From NCBI GenBank assembly GCA_905236665.1, contig CAJONF010000076.1, forward strand, positions 1 to 9,650: 9,650 bases of DNA, given 5' to 3'. Shown here piece by piece: positions 1-5,870 of this stretch. How positions within the stretch are numbered: position 1 is the stretch's first letter; the number at the start of each line of letters is the position of its first letter. The stretch is from an uncultured Selenomonadaceae bacterium (lineage in GTDB: Bacteria; Bacillota; Negativicutes; Selenomonadales; Selenomonadaceae). The notes beneath the pieces are model-generated. The model had not been told where the DNA came from. It was given only the letters and a program-made list of their open reading frames with translations, and ran no database searches. Both the position numbers and the translations under genes were made by a program.

Positions 1-740
1 CGACCTTCTGCCCGACCTTCCTCACGATAATATCTGCGTTCTGCGTCTTTATCCCACTCCTCGTTATATTCAGTAATTATCATGTCAAACAACTCCCATT
101 CGTGTTCATCTAAAAATTTTCTCATTTCGGAACGCGTGCTCTGACAATATCTGTAAGCCTCTACAAAAGCTTGGTTATCTGCCATGCCATTACGTTTATT
201 TAATTTCACGCGCTCCACAAACTCACAATAACCGTCAAGGTACAATGATCTTTTTAACAAGTTATGATTGTGGGGGGAATTGATATTGTAAAATTTTACT
301 TTAAGTTCCAAACTGTCGGTGTACTCTTTAAACATATTGCTTAACTTCATTTCAACGAACGAATCCGCTTGAGCCTGTCCATTGTAAAGAACGTAAAATT
401 CGGGGCGCGGCAACGTTATCGCTTTCCGATCATACAGCTGTTTTGAAAATTCCTTGTCGTAAATTTTATTTAACAATTTCGCCAGATAGAGTAAAAATCT
501 CAACGGCATATTTTCATTCAATGTCGTTTGGTGTTCAATCAGAATCAACAGCCGGTCGCGGAAAAGACATGAAATATCATTCTTGCGTTTGCTGAAAAAA
601 GTTTCGTCCAGCGTGGTAATTTCAATTTCATTCGGGTCAGTGGCATCCTCACCGGTCAAGGCGTTGCATAAATCCAATAGCCGCGTCTTGTCATTAAAAT
701 AAAATCTAAAAAATGTGTCACGATACTTTTTATTGCTCAA
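1..740 (-). CDS. Rpn-family PD-(D/E)XK nuclease / putative transposase (3' end outside window)
   Basis: An open frame of 246 codons runs from a TTG at 740-738 to the left edge with no stop. It starts M-S-N-K-K-Y-R-D-T-F-F-R and contains the segment LLILIEHQTTLNENMPLRF, which I recognise from the Rpn (recombination-promoting nuclease) / PD-(D/E)XK transposase family. Asp55 and the E69-x-Q71 pair fit the nuclease core. The visible C-terminus is charged and repetitive (E-E-G-R-A-E-G-R), as is usual in this family. The TTG start overlaps the nadD stop (TTGA), which suggests translational coupling. The preceding SD is weak (a GCGGGG-like stretch). No ATG lies near the N-terminus, so an ATG-only gene search would miss it. 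Characterised Rpn proteins are DNA endonucleases linked to RecA-independent recombination. Newer work ties some of them to phage defence. Which role applies here is unknown. Confidence 0.85.
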   Translation of the reverse strand, partial: MSNKKYRDTFFRFYFNDKTRLLDLCNALTGEDATDPNEIEITTLDETFFSKRKNDISCLFRDRLLILIEHQTTLNENMPLRFLLYLAKLLNKIYDKEFSKQLYDRKAITLPRPEFYVLYNGQAQADSFVEMKLSNMFKEYTDSLELKVKFYNINSPHNHNLLKRSLYLDGYCEFVERVKLNKRNGMADNQAFVEAYRYCQSTRSEMRKFLDEHEWELFDMIITEYNEEWDKDAERRYYREEGRAEG

Positions 741-1336
741 CGATAAAGCCCCGCTTTCGAGATATACGCTTCGACAACTTCTGGCACGAGATATTTTATT
801 GAACGACCGAGCCGAACTTTTTCGCGAATATCTGTCGAAGAAATTTCTAAGGCGGGCGTCGTTATGCGGTGAATATGTTTTCGTGCAACATTGCCGAAAA
901 AATTTTCTACCGCCGAAAAATCTACGTCGATACCGGGGCGCGTCGTCGCTATAAAGTGGCATTTGTCAACCAGTTCCCGCGCCGCGTGCCATTTTTGCAA
1001 ATCTACCAGCGAATCCGCGCCGATTATAAAAAATATTTCCGTTGACTGTCCGAAAATTTCGTGCAATTCGTTCATCGTGTCGAGCGTATAGGATAAGCCC
1101 TTGCGTTTCATTTCCATATCCGAGACTTTGAAGAATTCGTTTGACTGCGTAGCCAAAGTTGTCATCGTCAAACGACTGAATTCGTCTGCAACATTTCTGC
1201 CTCGTTTATGTGGCGGGCGGGCGGCGGGTATAAAAATAATTTCGTCGAGTGAAAAACTTTCACGAACCGCCTCTGCTGTTGCCAAATGTCCCAGGTGAAT
1301 CGGGTCGAAGGTGCCGCCCATTATTCCGATTTTCAA
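737..1336 (-). CDS. nadD: Nicotinate-nucleotide adenylyltransferase NadD
   Basis: This 199-residue protein transfers AMP from ATP to nicotinate mononucleotide, giving deamido-NAD in the cytosolic NAD synthesis pathway. The N-terminus has the nucleotidyltransferase signature GGTFDPIHLGH, with the HxGH histidines at positions 14 and 17. The second family signature, ISSTDIR, is at 165-171. The length is normal for bacterial NadD. The start is TTG, chosen because a full GGAGGTGA Shine-Dalgarno sits 6 nt upstream and the protein begins M-K-I-G-I-M-G-G. That SD overlaps the stop codon of the small upstream gene, and the nadD stop overlaps the start of the Rpn gene, so translation of all three is probably linked. 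In many Firmicutes nadD is followed by yqeK. Here the Rpn gene occupies that place. Confidence 0.97.
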   Translation of the reverse strand: MKIGIMGGTFDPIHLGHLATAEAVRESFSLDEIIFIPAARPPHKRGRNVADEFSRLTMTTLATQSNEFFKVSDMEMKRKGLSYTLDTMNELHEIFGQSTEIFFIIGADSLVDLQKWHAARELVDKCHFIATTRPGIDVDFSAVENFFGNVARKHIHRITTPALEISSTDIREKVRLGRSIKYLVPEVVEAYISKAGLYR

Positions 1337-1342
1337 AACGTG

Positions 1343-1350
1343 TCACCTCC
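1343..1350 (-). promoter_or_regulatory. Ribosome binding site that fixes the TTG start of nadD
   Basis: GGAGGTGA on the minus strand lies 6 nt before the TTG at 1336. Its last three bases are also the TGA stop of the 47-residue upstream gene, so ribosomes finishing that gene end directly on the nadD SD. This arrangement supports translational coupling and makes the TTG assignment secure. Confidence 0.85.
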
Positions 1351-1486
1351 GAATTATAAGAAAAATTATAAATGCTGTTGAAAAAATTATTGCAAGAGCG
1401 CGGGAGTAGTCTTTGAAGTCGTGCAAACCTTTTGGCGTGAGCAAATAATTTCTAATCGTCCTAAAATATCCGAACATTTTTTCCAT
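1343..1486 (-). CDS. Small membrane protein, 47 residues, unknown function
   Basis: A short frame between proA and nadD begins ATG at 1486 (M-E-K-M-F-G-Y-F-R-T) and ends TGA at 1345-1343. The first half is basic and amphipathic. The second half is a single hydrophobic segment, about residues 30-45 (A-L-A-I-I-F-S-T-A-F-I-I-F-L-I-I), followed by two arginines. This looks like a single-span membrane peptide, probably with the basic N-terminal part in the cytosol. An alternative ATG at 1477 would give 44 residues. Neither start has a strong SD, so translation may depend on ribosomes leaving proA, whose stop is 17 nt upstream. Support for a real gene comes from the exact fit between proA and nadD, the stop codon merged with the nadD SD, and the coherent protein pattern. 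I do not recognise a family and assign no function. Confidence 0.65.
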   Translation of the reverse strand: MEKMFGYFRTIRNYLLTPKGLHDFKDYSRALAIIFSTAFIIFLIIRR

Positions 1487-1508
1487 TACGAATTACGCAT
1501 TACTCATT
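1485..1508. repeat. Short tandem heptamer repeat at the proA / small gene junction
   Basis: On the plus strand three 7-bp units follow each other, ATTACGA, ATTACGC and ATTACTC, and then a partial ATT. The repeat contains the proA stop codon (1504-1506) and reaches into the ATG of the 47-residue gene. Unit slippage would change the spacing between the two genes but not the protein sequences, except at the extreme proA C-terminus. Confidence 0.7.
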
Positions 1509-2760
1509 GCCTTACTTGTCCGTCGCCGTCGATTAGATATTTCATCGTAGTTAGAGCCTCAAGTCCCATAGGTCCGCGAGCGTGAAGTTTTTGCGTGCTG
1601 ATACCGATTTCCGCGCCGAATCCGAATTCAAAGCCGTCAGTAAAGCGCGTCGAGGCATTGACATAAACATTTGCTGAATCAACCATAAGTTTAAATTTTT
1701 GGGCATTGTCGGCGTCGCGAGTAATAATTGCGTCGGAATGCTGGCTACTGTATTTGTTAATGTGTTCAATCGCCGCGTCAACATCATCAACAATTTTAAC
1801 GGACAAAATCAAATCGTTGTATTCGGTTGACCAATCGTCTTCGGTTGCAGGTTTCATGTCGGGGAAAATTTTTAAGCAAGCGTCATCGCCGCGCAGTTCA
1901 ACTTTTGAATCAATCATTGCTTGAGAAATTTTCGGCAAAAATTCTTCAGCAATGTCCTTGTGAATCAACAAAGTTTCCATGGCGTTGCACACGGACGGGC
2001 GTTGAGTTTTGGCGTTCATGCAAACTTTTATCGCCATATCAAAATCAGCTGTCTTGTCAACAAAAGTATGACAAATGCCGGTGCCTGTTTCAATGACGGG
2101 AACGGTACTGTGCTCAATGATTCGCTGAATTAAACCTGCGCCGCCGCGTGGAATAATCACATCAACGAGTTTACGTAACCTGCACATAACTACGACGACA
2201 TCACGATCTATAATTCCGATAAACTCAATCGCCGTTGAAGGAATACCATTAGCCGCTGCCGCCTCTTTCATTATTTCGACGATTTTTTTATTTGTGCGAA
2301 TAGCCTCCGAGCCGCCGCGCAGTAAACAGGCATTGCCGGATTTAATGCAAAGGGAGATTGCGTCCGCTGTGACATTCGGGCGAGCTTCGTAGATAATGCC
2401 GACAACTCCGAAGGGAGCTCTCACACGGCGAATTTTTAAACCATTTGGGCGCGTGACTTCAAAGTCAATTTTACCTGTCGGGTCTTCGAGCTTGACAACC
2501 TGGCGAATCCCTTCCGCCATATCAGAAATTCTTTTGGGCGTCAAAATTAATCTGTCAATCATATTCGGGCGAGTAGATTTTTCTTTAGCCGCGGCAACTT
2601 CTTTGGCATTTGCTTCTAAAATTTCGTCCTGGCGAGCTTCCAAGGCATCAGCCATTGCCAAAAGCGCGGTGTTACGAATTTCCGCGGGTATGCACGCCAA
2701 TTTCCGCGACGCTTCCTTTGCTCGTCGTGCCTGTTTTGTTACGTGGTCTTTCATAAACAT
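1504..2760 (-). CDS. proA: Gamma-glutamyl phosphate reductase ProA
   Basis: This 418-residue enzyme is the second of proline synthesis. It reduces gamma-glutamyl phosphate with NADPH to glutamate-5-semialdehyde, which cyclises to pyrroline-5-carboxylate. It belongs to the aldehyde dehydrogenase superfamily. The catalytic cysteine is Cys258 in QRPSVCNAMETLL. Other family blocks are YEARPNVTADA, VDVIIPRGGAGLI and the C-terminal HARGPMGLEALTT. The length is normal. The preferred start is ATG 2760, because an AAGGAAGGA SD ends 5 nt upstream. An ATG two codons later (2754) is also possible. The region VVVVMCRLRKLVDVI, just before the conserved IIPRGG block, looks slightly unusual, but the frame is open and the active-site segments are intact. 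proB is upstream in the same direction but is separated by an NlpC/P60 gene and a gene relic. Confidence 0.97.
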   Translation of the reverse strand: MFMKDHVTKQARRAKEASRKLACIPAEIRNTALLAMADALEARQDEILEANAKEVAAAKEKSTRPNMIDRLILTPKRISDMAEGIRQVVKLEDPTGKIDFEVTRPNGLKIRRVRAPFGVVGIIYEARPNVTADAISLCIKSGNACLLRGGSEAIRTNKKIVEIMKEAAAANGIPSTAIEFIGIIDRDVVVVMCRLRKLVDVIIPRGGAGLIQRIIEHSTVPVIETGTGICHTFVDKTADFDMAIKVCMNAKTQRPSVCNAMETLLIHKDIAEEFLPKISQAMIDSKVELRGDDACLKIFPDMKPATEDDWSTEYNDLILSVKIVDDVDAAIEHINKYSSQHSDAIITRDADNAQKFKLMVDSANVYVNASTRFTDGFEFGFGAEIGISTQKLHARGPMGLEALTTMKYLIDGDGQVRQ

Positions 2761-2776
2761 AACGATCCTTCCTTTG

Positions 2777-2979
2777 TTAAATTTTTATAATCCGGTTGTT
2801 CAGTTTCAAAACGTTGACGTAATCAAATTCTGTAGAACTTTTCTTGACAAGCCTTATTTGCCGTCGTCAAAACCGTAATCAACGATATTGCCCGCTATCT
2901 CCTCAATACAAATGCTCGCAAACATACTGCGCCGATTATCGATACCGGTTGCCTCACAAAAAATAAAGAGCGGTAAATC
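2777..2979 (-). pseudogene. Relic of a GHKL/HATPase (RsbW-like) ATP-binding protein gene
   Basis: The 237-nt gap between the NlpC/P60 gene and proA holds two coding-like pieces in different frames. The first (2979-2857, stop at 2856-2854) reads 41 residues and contains CIEEIAGNIVDYGFDDGK. This resembles the N-box (E-x-x-x-N) of anti-sigma-factor-type HATPase domains. The second, in another frame (2860-2780, stop TAA 2779-2777), reads Q-I-R-L-V-K-K and then EFDYVNVLKLNNRIIKI. This resembles the last strand and C-terminus of the same family. The middle of the domain, with the glycine-rich ATP-lid boxes, is missing, and no start codon leads the first piece. The first piece is also in frame with the upstream NlpC/P60 gene just past its stop. 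The parts therefore look like a decayed gene with a frameshift and an internal deletion. The family assignment is from memory of the motif pattern. Confidence 0.6.
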
Positions 2980-2997
2980 CGAACGCCGCCATTTATT

Positions 2998-4323
2998 TCA
3001 GAAATTGCCCACGCTCGTTAATCTGTCAATCATTTCAACTTTATCGCGGTTCATGAAGTGCAAATCGCTGACCAAAACTTTTCTGACGTAATGTTTAGCA
3101 GTTTGTCCGCCGTCGAATGTGAAATAACTGCTTATCGAGTGGATAACTATAGGTTCGCCGTTGTTATCGGTGCCAAGGTACATCATCACATGACCGGGCG
3201 CGAAGAGCAATGCTCCAGGTTTAGATTTTTTTAGAATATCTAGACGCTGTGCACGGTTCATATTTTTGAGAGAAATTGAACGCGCCATAGCTTTTTCCTG
3301 CTTACTGGTATCACGTGGCAATTCAATGCCAACGGAGCGATAAACATCTTGCACGAAGCTTGAGCAGTCAACATTTTTTTCTAAACCGCCCCAGCCGTAA
3401 CCTTCGCCCAAAAATCTGAACGCCTGCCGAATCAAATTATTTTCACTGCAAGCCAGCGTTCCTTTGACGACGAATTTATCGTTGGGAATGTTTAAGCCTT
3501 GCTCGATTAAAATTCCGTTCGCGTCGGCGGTGGGAACATTAATTGCCCAGCTGCCGTCTTTTTGCAAATCGTTAGCTCGCAAAAGAACTTTGCCGCCCAT
3601 TTGATAAAAAGCTTTGCCCTGCGGAATTGTTTTGCGGCTAGCGATGACGGTTAAATAATTTTTCGGTGCGGCATATTTTAACCAGGTCGTTCTGTCTGTG
3701 AAGGCAAGTGCGGAAGGCTTAACCCAGCCGGCATAAGTGCGCGATTCGATAAAAACAAATTCCTTGTCTTGGCTGTCGATTAAAACTGCAACCGGTTCGC
3801 TGGGGTCAATGACGGTAGCTTGCAGTTGATCATAATGCGTGTCGGTTTGGCTCTCGAACCAGCCGGCATCTTCCGGCAAAAGTCTAAGGTTAGTGCGGTC
3901 AATCGTCAAAGCATAACGAACGGTGCACACGGCGGGCAACGCCTCAAGCCCGCAATTTTTTTTCGCTTGCGTGTAGCTGAATTCCGTTAAAGCCGCGCCA
4001 TTTTTAAACAACGCAGGGACTTCCGGCTTGTCGAATTTGCCGATTGCTATCGTGGCGGTAATTTTATTCTGCATCCACTGAGTATAAACCTTTTCGGGAT
4101 ATTTCGACAGGTCGACGATTGTATTTGCACTGCGCTGACGAATTTGCAGGTTAAGCATATCCAAATCCGCAGTAGACACAAAGACAGCCTCACCGTTTTT
4201 ATTTTTGCCCGCCCAATAATCCGCGGTCGCTCGGTTGTCTTGAATGGCTAATCCCGCCGCCTGCGCGTTCGCGGTAAATAGCAGGAAAATTATTCCGAAC
4301 AACGCTAAAAATTTTTTAGTCAT
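2998..4323 (-). CDS. Secreted SH3-domain NlpC/P60 (C40) peptidoglycan hydrolase
   Basis: This is a 441-residue exported protein. Residues 1-22 form a signal peptide (basic M-T-K-K, then FLALFGIIFLLF, ending A-Q-A-A). The middle, about residues 40-290, fits the SH3b-type repeats and stabilising domain common upstream of such peptidases. One clear SH3-like stretch is the one containing RTYAGWVKPSALAF. The C-terminal catalytic domain, about 295-415, has Cys320 in VDCSSFVQDVYRS, His378 in GHVMMYLGT and His395 in VIHSIS, the expected Cys-His-His triad. NlpC/P60 enzymes usually cut gamma-D-glutamyl-diamino-acid bonds in stem peptides outside the membrane. The ATG lies 1 nt after the proB stop. An AAAGGTGA SD within the proB end sits 6 nt upstream, so the two genes are co-transcribed. 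Its place between proB and proA is unusual and suggests no proline-related role. Confidence 0.92.
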   Translation of the reverse strand: MTKKFLALFGIIFLLFTANAQAAGLAIQDNRATADYWAGKNKNGEAVFVSTADLDMLNLQIRQRSANTIVDLSKYPEKVYTQWMQNKITATIAIGKFDKPEVPALFKNGAALTEFSYTQAKKNCGLEALPAVCTVRYALTIDRTNLRLLPEDAGWFESQTDTHYDQLQATVIDPSEPVAVLIDSQDKEFVFIESRTYAGWVKPSALAFTDRTTWLKYAAPKNYLTVIASRKTIPQGKAFYQMGGKVLLRANDLQKDGSWAINVPTADANGILIEQGLNIPNDKFVVKGTLACSENNLIRQAFRFLGEGYGWGGLEKNVDCSSFVQDVYRSVGIELPRDTSKQEKAMARSISLKNMNRAQRLDILKKSKPGALLFAPGHVMMYLGTDNNGEPIVIHSISSYFTFDGGQTAKHYVRKVLVSDLHFMNRDKVEMIDRLTSVGNF

Positions 4324-4324
4324 G

Positions 4325-5131
4325 TTAAGTCACCTTTCTTGGAAAAATTGTGCCGATATGTTCACCGTTCAAAGCCCGCCGCAAATTTCCGTTAGTGCTA
4401 CCGTTCACGATTAACATTGTCACACCGTTTGACGTGGCGAATTTTGCCGCCTGAATTTTCGTGAACATACCACCCGTGCCGAGTTTAGTACCTGCGCCGC
4501 CCGCGATTTGCTCAATTTCCGCGTCAATCTCCGGCACCTCATCGATAAGCCGCGCCGTTTTGTCAACATTCGGATTTTTATCGTAAAGCCCGTCAATGTC
4601 GCTTAAAATTATTAGAACTTCAGAATCAGTCATCGCGGCAACGATTGCGGAAAGGTTATCGTTGTCACCAATTCTGATTTCGTCAACGCCGACAGCGTCA
4701 TTTTCATTGACAACGGGTATCGCGCCCATATCCAGGATTGCACGCAGGGAGTTGCGGGAATTTTCGCGGGTGTGTTCATCAGCGGCGTTTTCTTTTGTCA
4801 AAAGAATTTGTCCAATCGTCTGACCATATTCCGCAAAAAATTTTTCGTAAATGTGCATTAAAATTCCCTGACCAATCGCCGCCAATGCTTGATTCTCCGG
4901 AATAGTTGGCGGTTTTATTTTTATGCCAAGTTTATTCATGCCTGCCGCGATCGCGCCCGAACTCACGAAAATTATTTCCTTGCCCGCGTTATGCAGGTCG
5001 GCTATTTCACGAACTAAATGTTCTATTCTGTACAGATTTAATTTGCCGCTATCGGCGTGCGCCAGCGTGCTCGTCCCGACCTTTATAACGATTCGCCGCG
5101 CTGTCTTCAAACTGTCTCTTGCCGTGCTCAA
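4325..5131 (-). CDS. proB: Glutamate 5-kinase ProB, short form without PUA domain
   Basis: This 268-residue amino-acid kinase phosphorylates glutamate to gamma-glutamyl phosphate, the first and normally proline-inhibited step of proline synthesis. The N-terminal RRIVIKVGTSTL, FVSSGAIAAGMN, VNENDAVGVDEIRIGDNDN and the late LGTGGMFTKIQAAK are kinase-domain signatures. The protein ends at GTIFPRKVT, where longer homologues such as the E. coli enzyme (367 residues) continue into a PUA domain. The start is TTG 5131, preceded by AGGAAGTGA with 5 nt spacing. The frame stays open upstream to an ATG at 5377, but that would overlap cobO. A nearer ATG at 5158 lies inside the -10 box of a strong promoter and cannot be in the transcript from it. 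The gene heads the leftward operon. Confidence 0.95.
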   Translation of the reverse strand: MSTARDSLKTARRIVIKVGTSTLAHADSGKLNLYRIEHLVREIADLHNAGKEIIFVSSGAIAAGMNKLGIKIKPPTIPENQALAAIGQGILMHIYEKFFAEYGQTIGQILLTKENAADEHTRENSRNSLRAILDMGAIPVVNENDAVGVDEIRIGDNDNLSAIVAAMTDSEVLIILSDIDGLYDKNPNVDKTARLIDEVPEIDAEIEQIAGGAGTKLGTGGMFTKIQAAKFATSNGVTMLIVNGSTNGNLRRALNGEHIGTIFPRKVT

Positions 5132-5136
5132 GATTA

Positions 5137-5145
5137 TCACTTCCT
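5137..5145 (-). promoter_or_regulatory. Ribosome binding site that decides the proB start
   Basis: AGGAAGTGA on the minus strand differs from the ideal AGGAGGTGA by one base and lies 5 nt before the TTG at 5131. The ATG nine codons upstream (5158) has no such site and is part of the promoter -10 element. Confidence 0.8.
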
Positions 5146-5156
5146 TTTTGTTTTTC

Positions 5157-5185
5157 ATTATAAATTCATTTAGCCGATTGTGCAA
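5157..5185 (-). promoter_or_regulatory. Sigma-70-type promoter of the proB operon
   Basis: On the minus strand TTGCAC (5185-5180) is followed after exactly 17 nt by a perfect TATAAT (5162-5157). The expected start of transcription is near 5150. This gives a leader of only about 20 nt before the proB TTG codon, too short for a T-box, riboswitch or attenuator. Any regulation should therefore act at initiation. Confidence 0.85.
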
Positions 5186-5252
5186 GAAAGATTTATTTAT
5201 TTTTTGATTAAAGCAGTGTATCATTGCCGTAAAAATTTTTGGAGGGTTCAGC

Positions 5253-5768
5253 ATGGAAAGACGCGGATTAATCATCGTGCACACAGGCGACGGCAAAGGT
5301 AAAACTACGGCGGCTCTCGGTTTAGCAATGCGGGCGAATGGCGCGGGTCTAAAAGTTTTAATTCTGCAATTCATCAAAGGCTCGCGGCGTTCGGGCGAAT
5401 TAAATTCCCTAGACGCGCTGAAAATTGAAATTCGCCAGCTCGGTTTGGGATTTATAACGCCGGAAAATTTTTCTGAACAAAAAAAATCTGCGCGGGCGGC
5501 TATCGAAATGGCGCAGAAAGAAATTTTATCGGGCGCGTGGGATTTAATTATCCTAGACGAAATAAATTACGCGGTGAAATTCGGTTTGCTCGACGCGGCA
5601 GAAATTTTGGATTTGATAAAAATTCGTCCGCCGCAGTTGCATTTAGTTTTCACGGGACGCGACGCCTTGCCGGAACTCATCGACGCCGCTGACCTCGTAA
5701 CTGAAATGAAAATAATTAAGCACCCGTTTCAAAAAGGAATCGCGGCTCAAGCGGGAATAGAATTTTAA
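5253..5768 (+). CDS. cobO: Cob(I)alamin adenosyltransferase, CobO/BtuR type
   Basis: This 171-residue cytosolic enzyme transfers the adenosyl group of ATP to cob(I)alamin or cobinamide, forming adenosylcobalamin. A P-loop at about residues 12-19 (GDGKGKTT) opens the protein. Further family blocks are the Walker-B-like IILDEINYAVKFGLL, then FTGRDALPELIDAADLVTEM, and the C-terminal KHPFQKGIAAQAGIEF. Its length is near the lower end of the CobO family, which lacks an N-terminal extension here. A GGAGGG SD lies 6 nt before the ATG. It is transcribed away from proB across 121 nt and stands alone, with no other corrinoid gene nearby. I found no cobalamin riboswitch in the short upstream region and no convincing -35/-10 pair for it. 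Confidence 0.95.
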   Translation: MERRGLIIVHTGDGKGKTTAALGLAMRANGAGLKVLILQFIKGSRRSGELNSLDALKIEIRQLGLGFITPENFSEQKKSARAAIEMAQKEILSGAWDLIILDEINYAVKFGLLDAAEILDLIKIRPPQLHLVFTGRDALPELIDAADLVTEMKIIKHPFQKGIAAQAGIEF

Positions 5769-5804
5769 AAATCTTAACGACGGCAATTTTTTCCGGCGTT
5801 GTCA

Positions 5805-5833
5805 TTGATAACTAGGCAAGCAAATGATAAAAT
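5805..5833 (+). promoter_or_regulatory. Probable sigma-70-type promoter upstream of proC
   Basis: TTGATA (5805-5810) and TAAAAT (5828-5833) are separated by 17 nt, with each hexamer differing from consensus at one base. The element lies in the 102-nt gap between cobO and proC, about 38 nt before the proC ATG, so proC and the kinase gene can be expressed independently of cobO. Confidence 0.65.
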
Positions 5834-5870
5834 AATAGAAATTAATTGCTTTTATCGGTAGGTGTAAAAA

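Noticed and set aside
1..23. Short repeat at the left edge (two GACCTTC-type units)
   Set aside because: It encodes the E-G-R-rich tail typical of Rpn proteins, so it is protein repetitiveness rather than a CRISPR or DNA-level element.
2396..2878. 160-codon plus-strand frame opposite proA
   Set aside because: It mirrors proA codons, has low-complexity composition and no SD.
5131..5150. Proline-sensing leader or T-box before proB
   Set aside because: The predicted leader is about 20 nt, too short for such an element.
5132..5252. Cobalamin riboswitch upstream of cobO
   Set aside because: The divergent gap is only 121 nt, part of it is the proB promoter, and no B12-box-like sequence or long paired structure was seen.
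4325..5377. Long proB frame beginning at ATG 5377
   Set aside because: The extra 82 residues overlap cobO and its ribosome binding site, lie upstream of the proB promoter, and show no kinase similarity. TTG 5131 has the right SD and N-terminus.
5776..5800. Terminator after cobO
   Set aside because: AACGACGG and CCGGCGTT can pair around CAATTTTTT with one mismatch, but the T run is in the loop and none follows the stem. It is not a normal intrinsic terminator.
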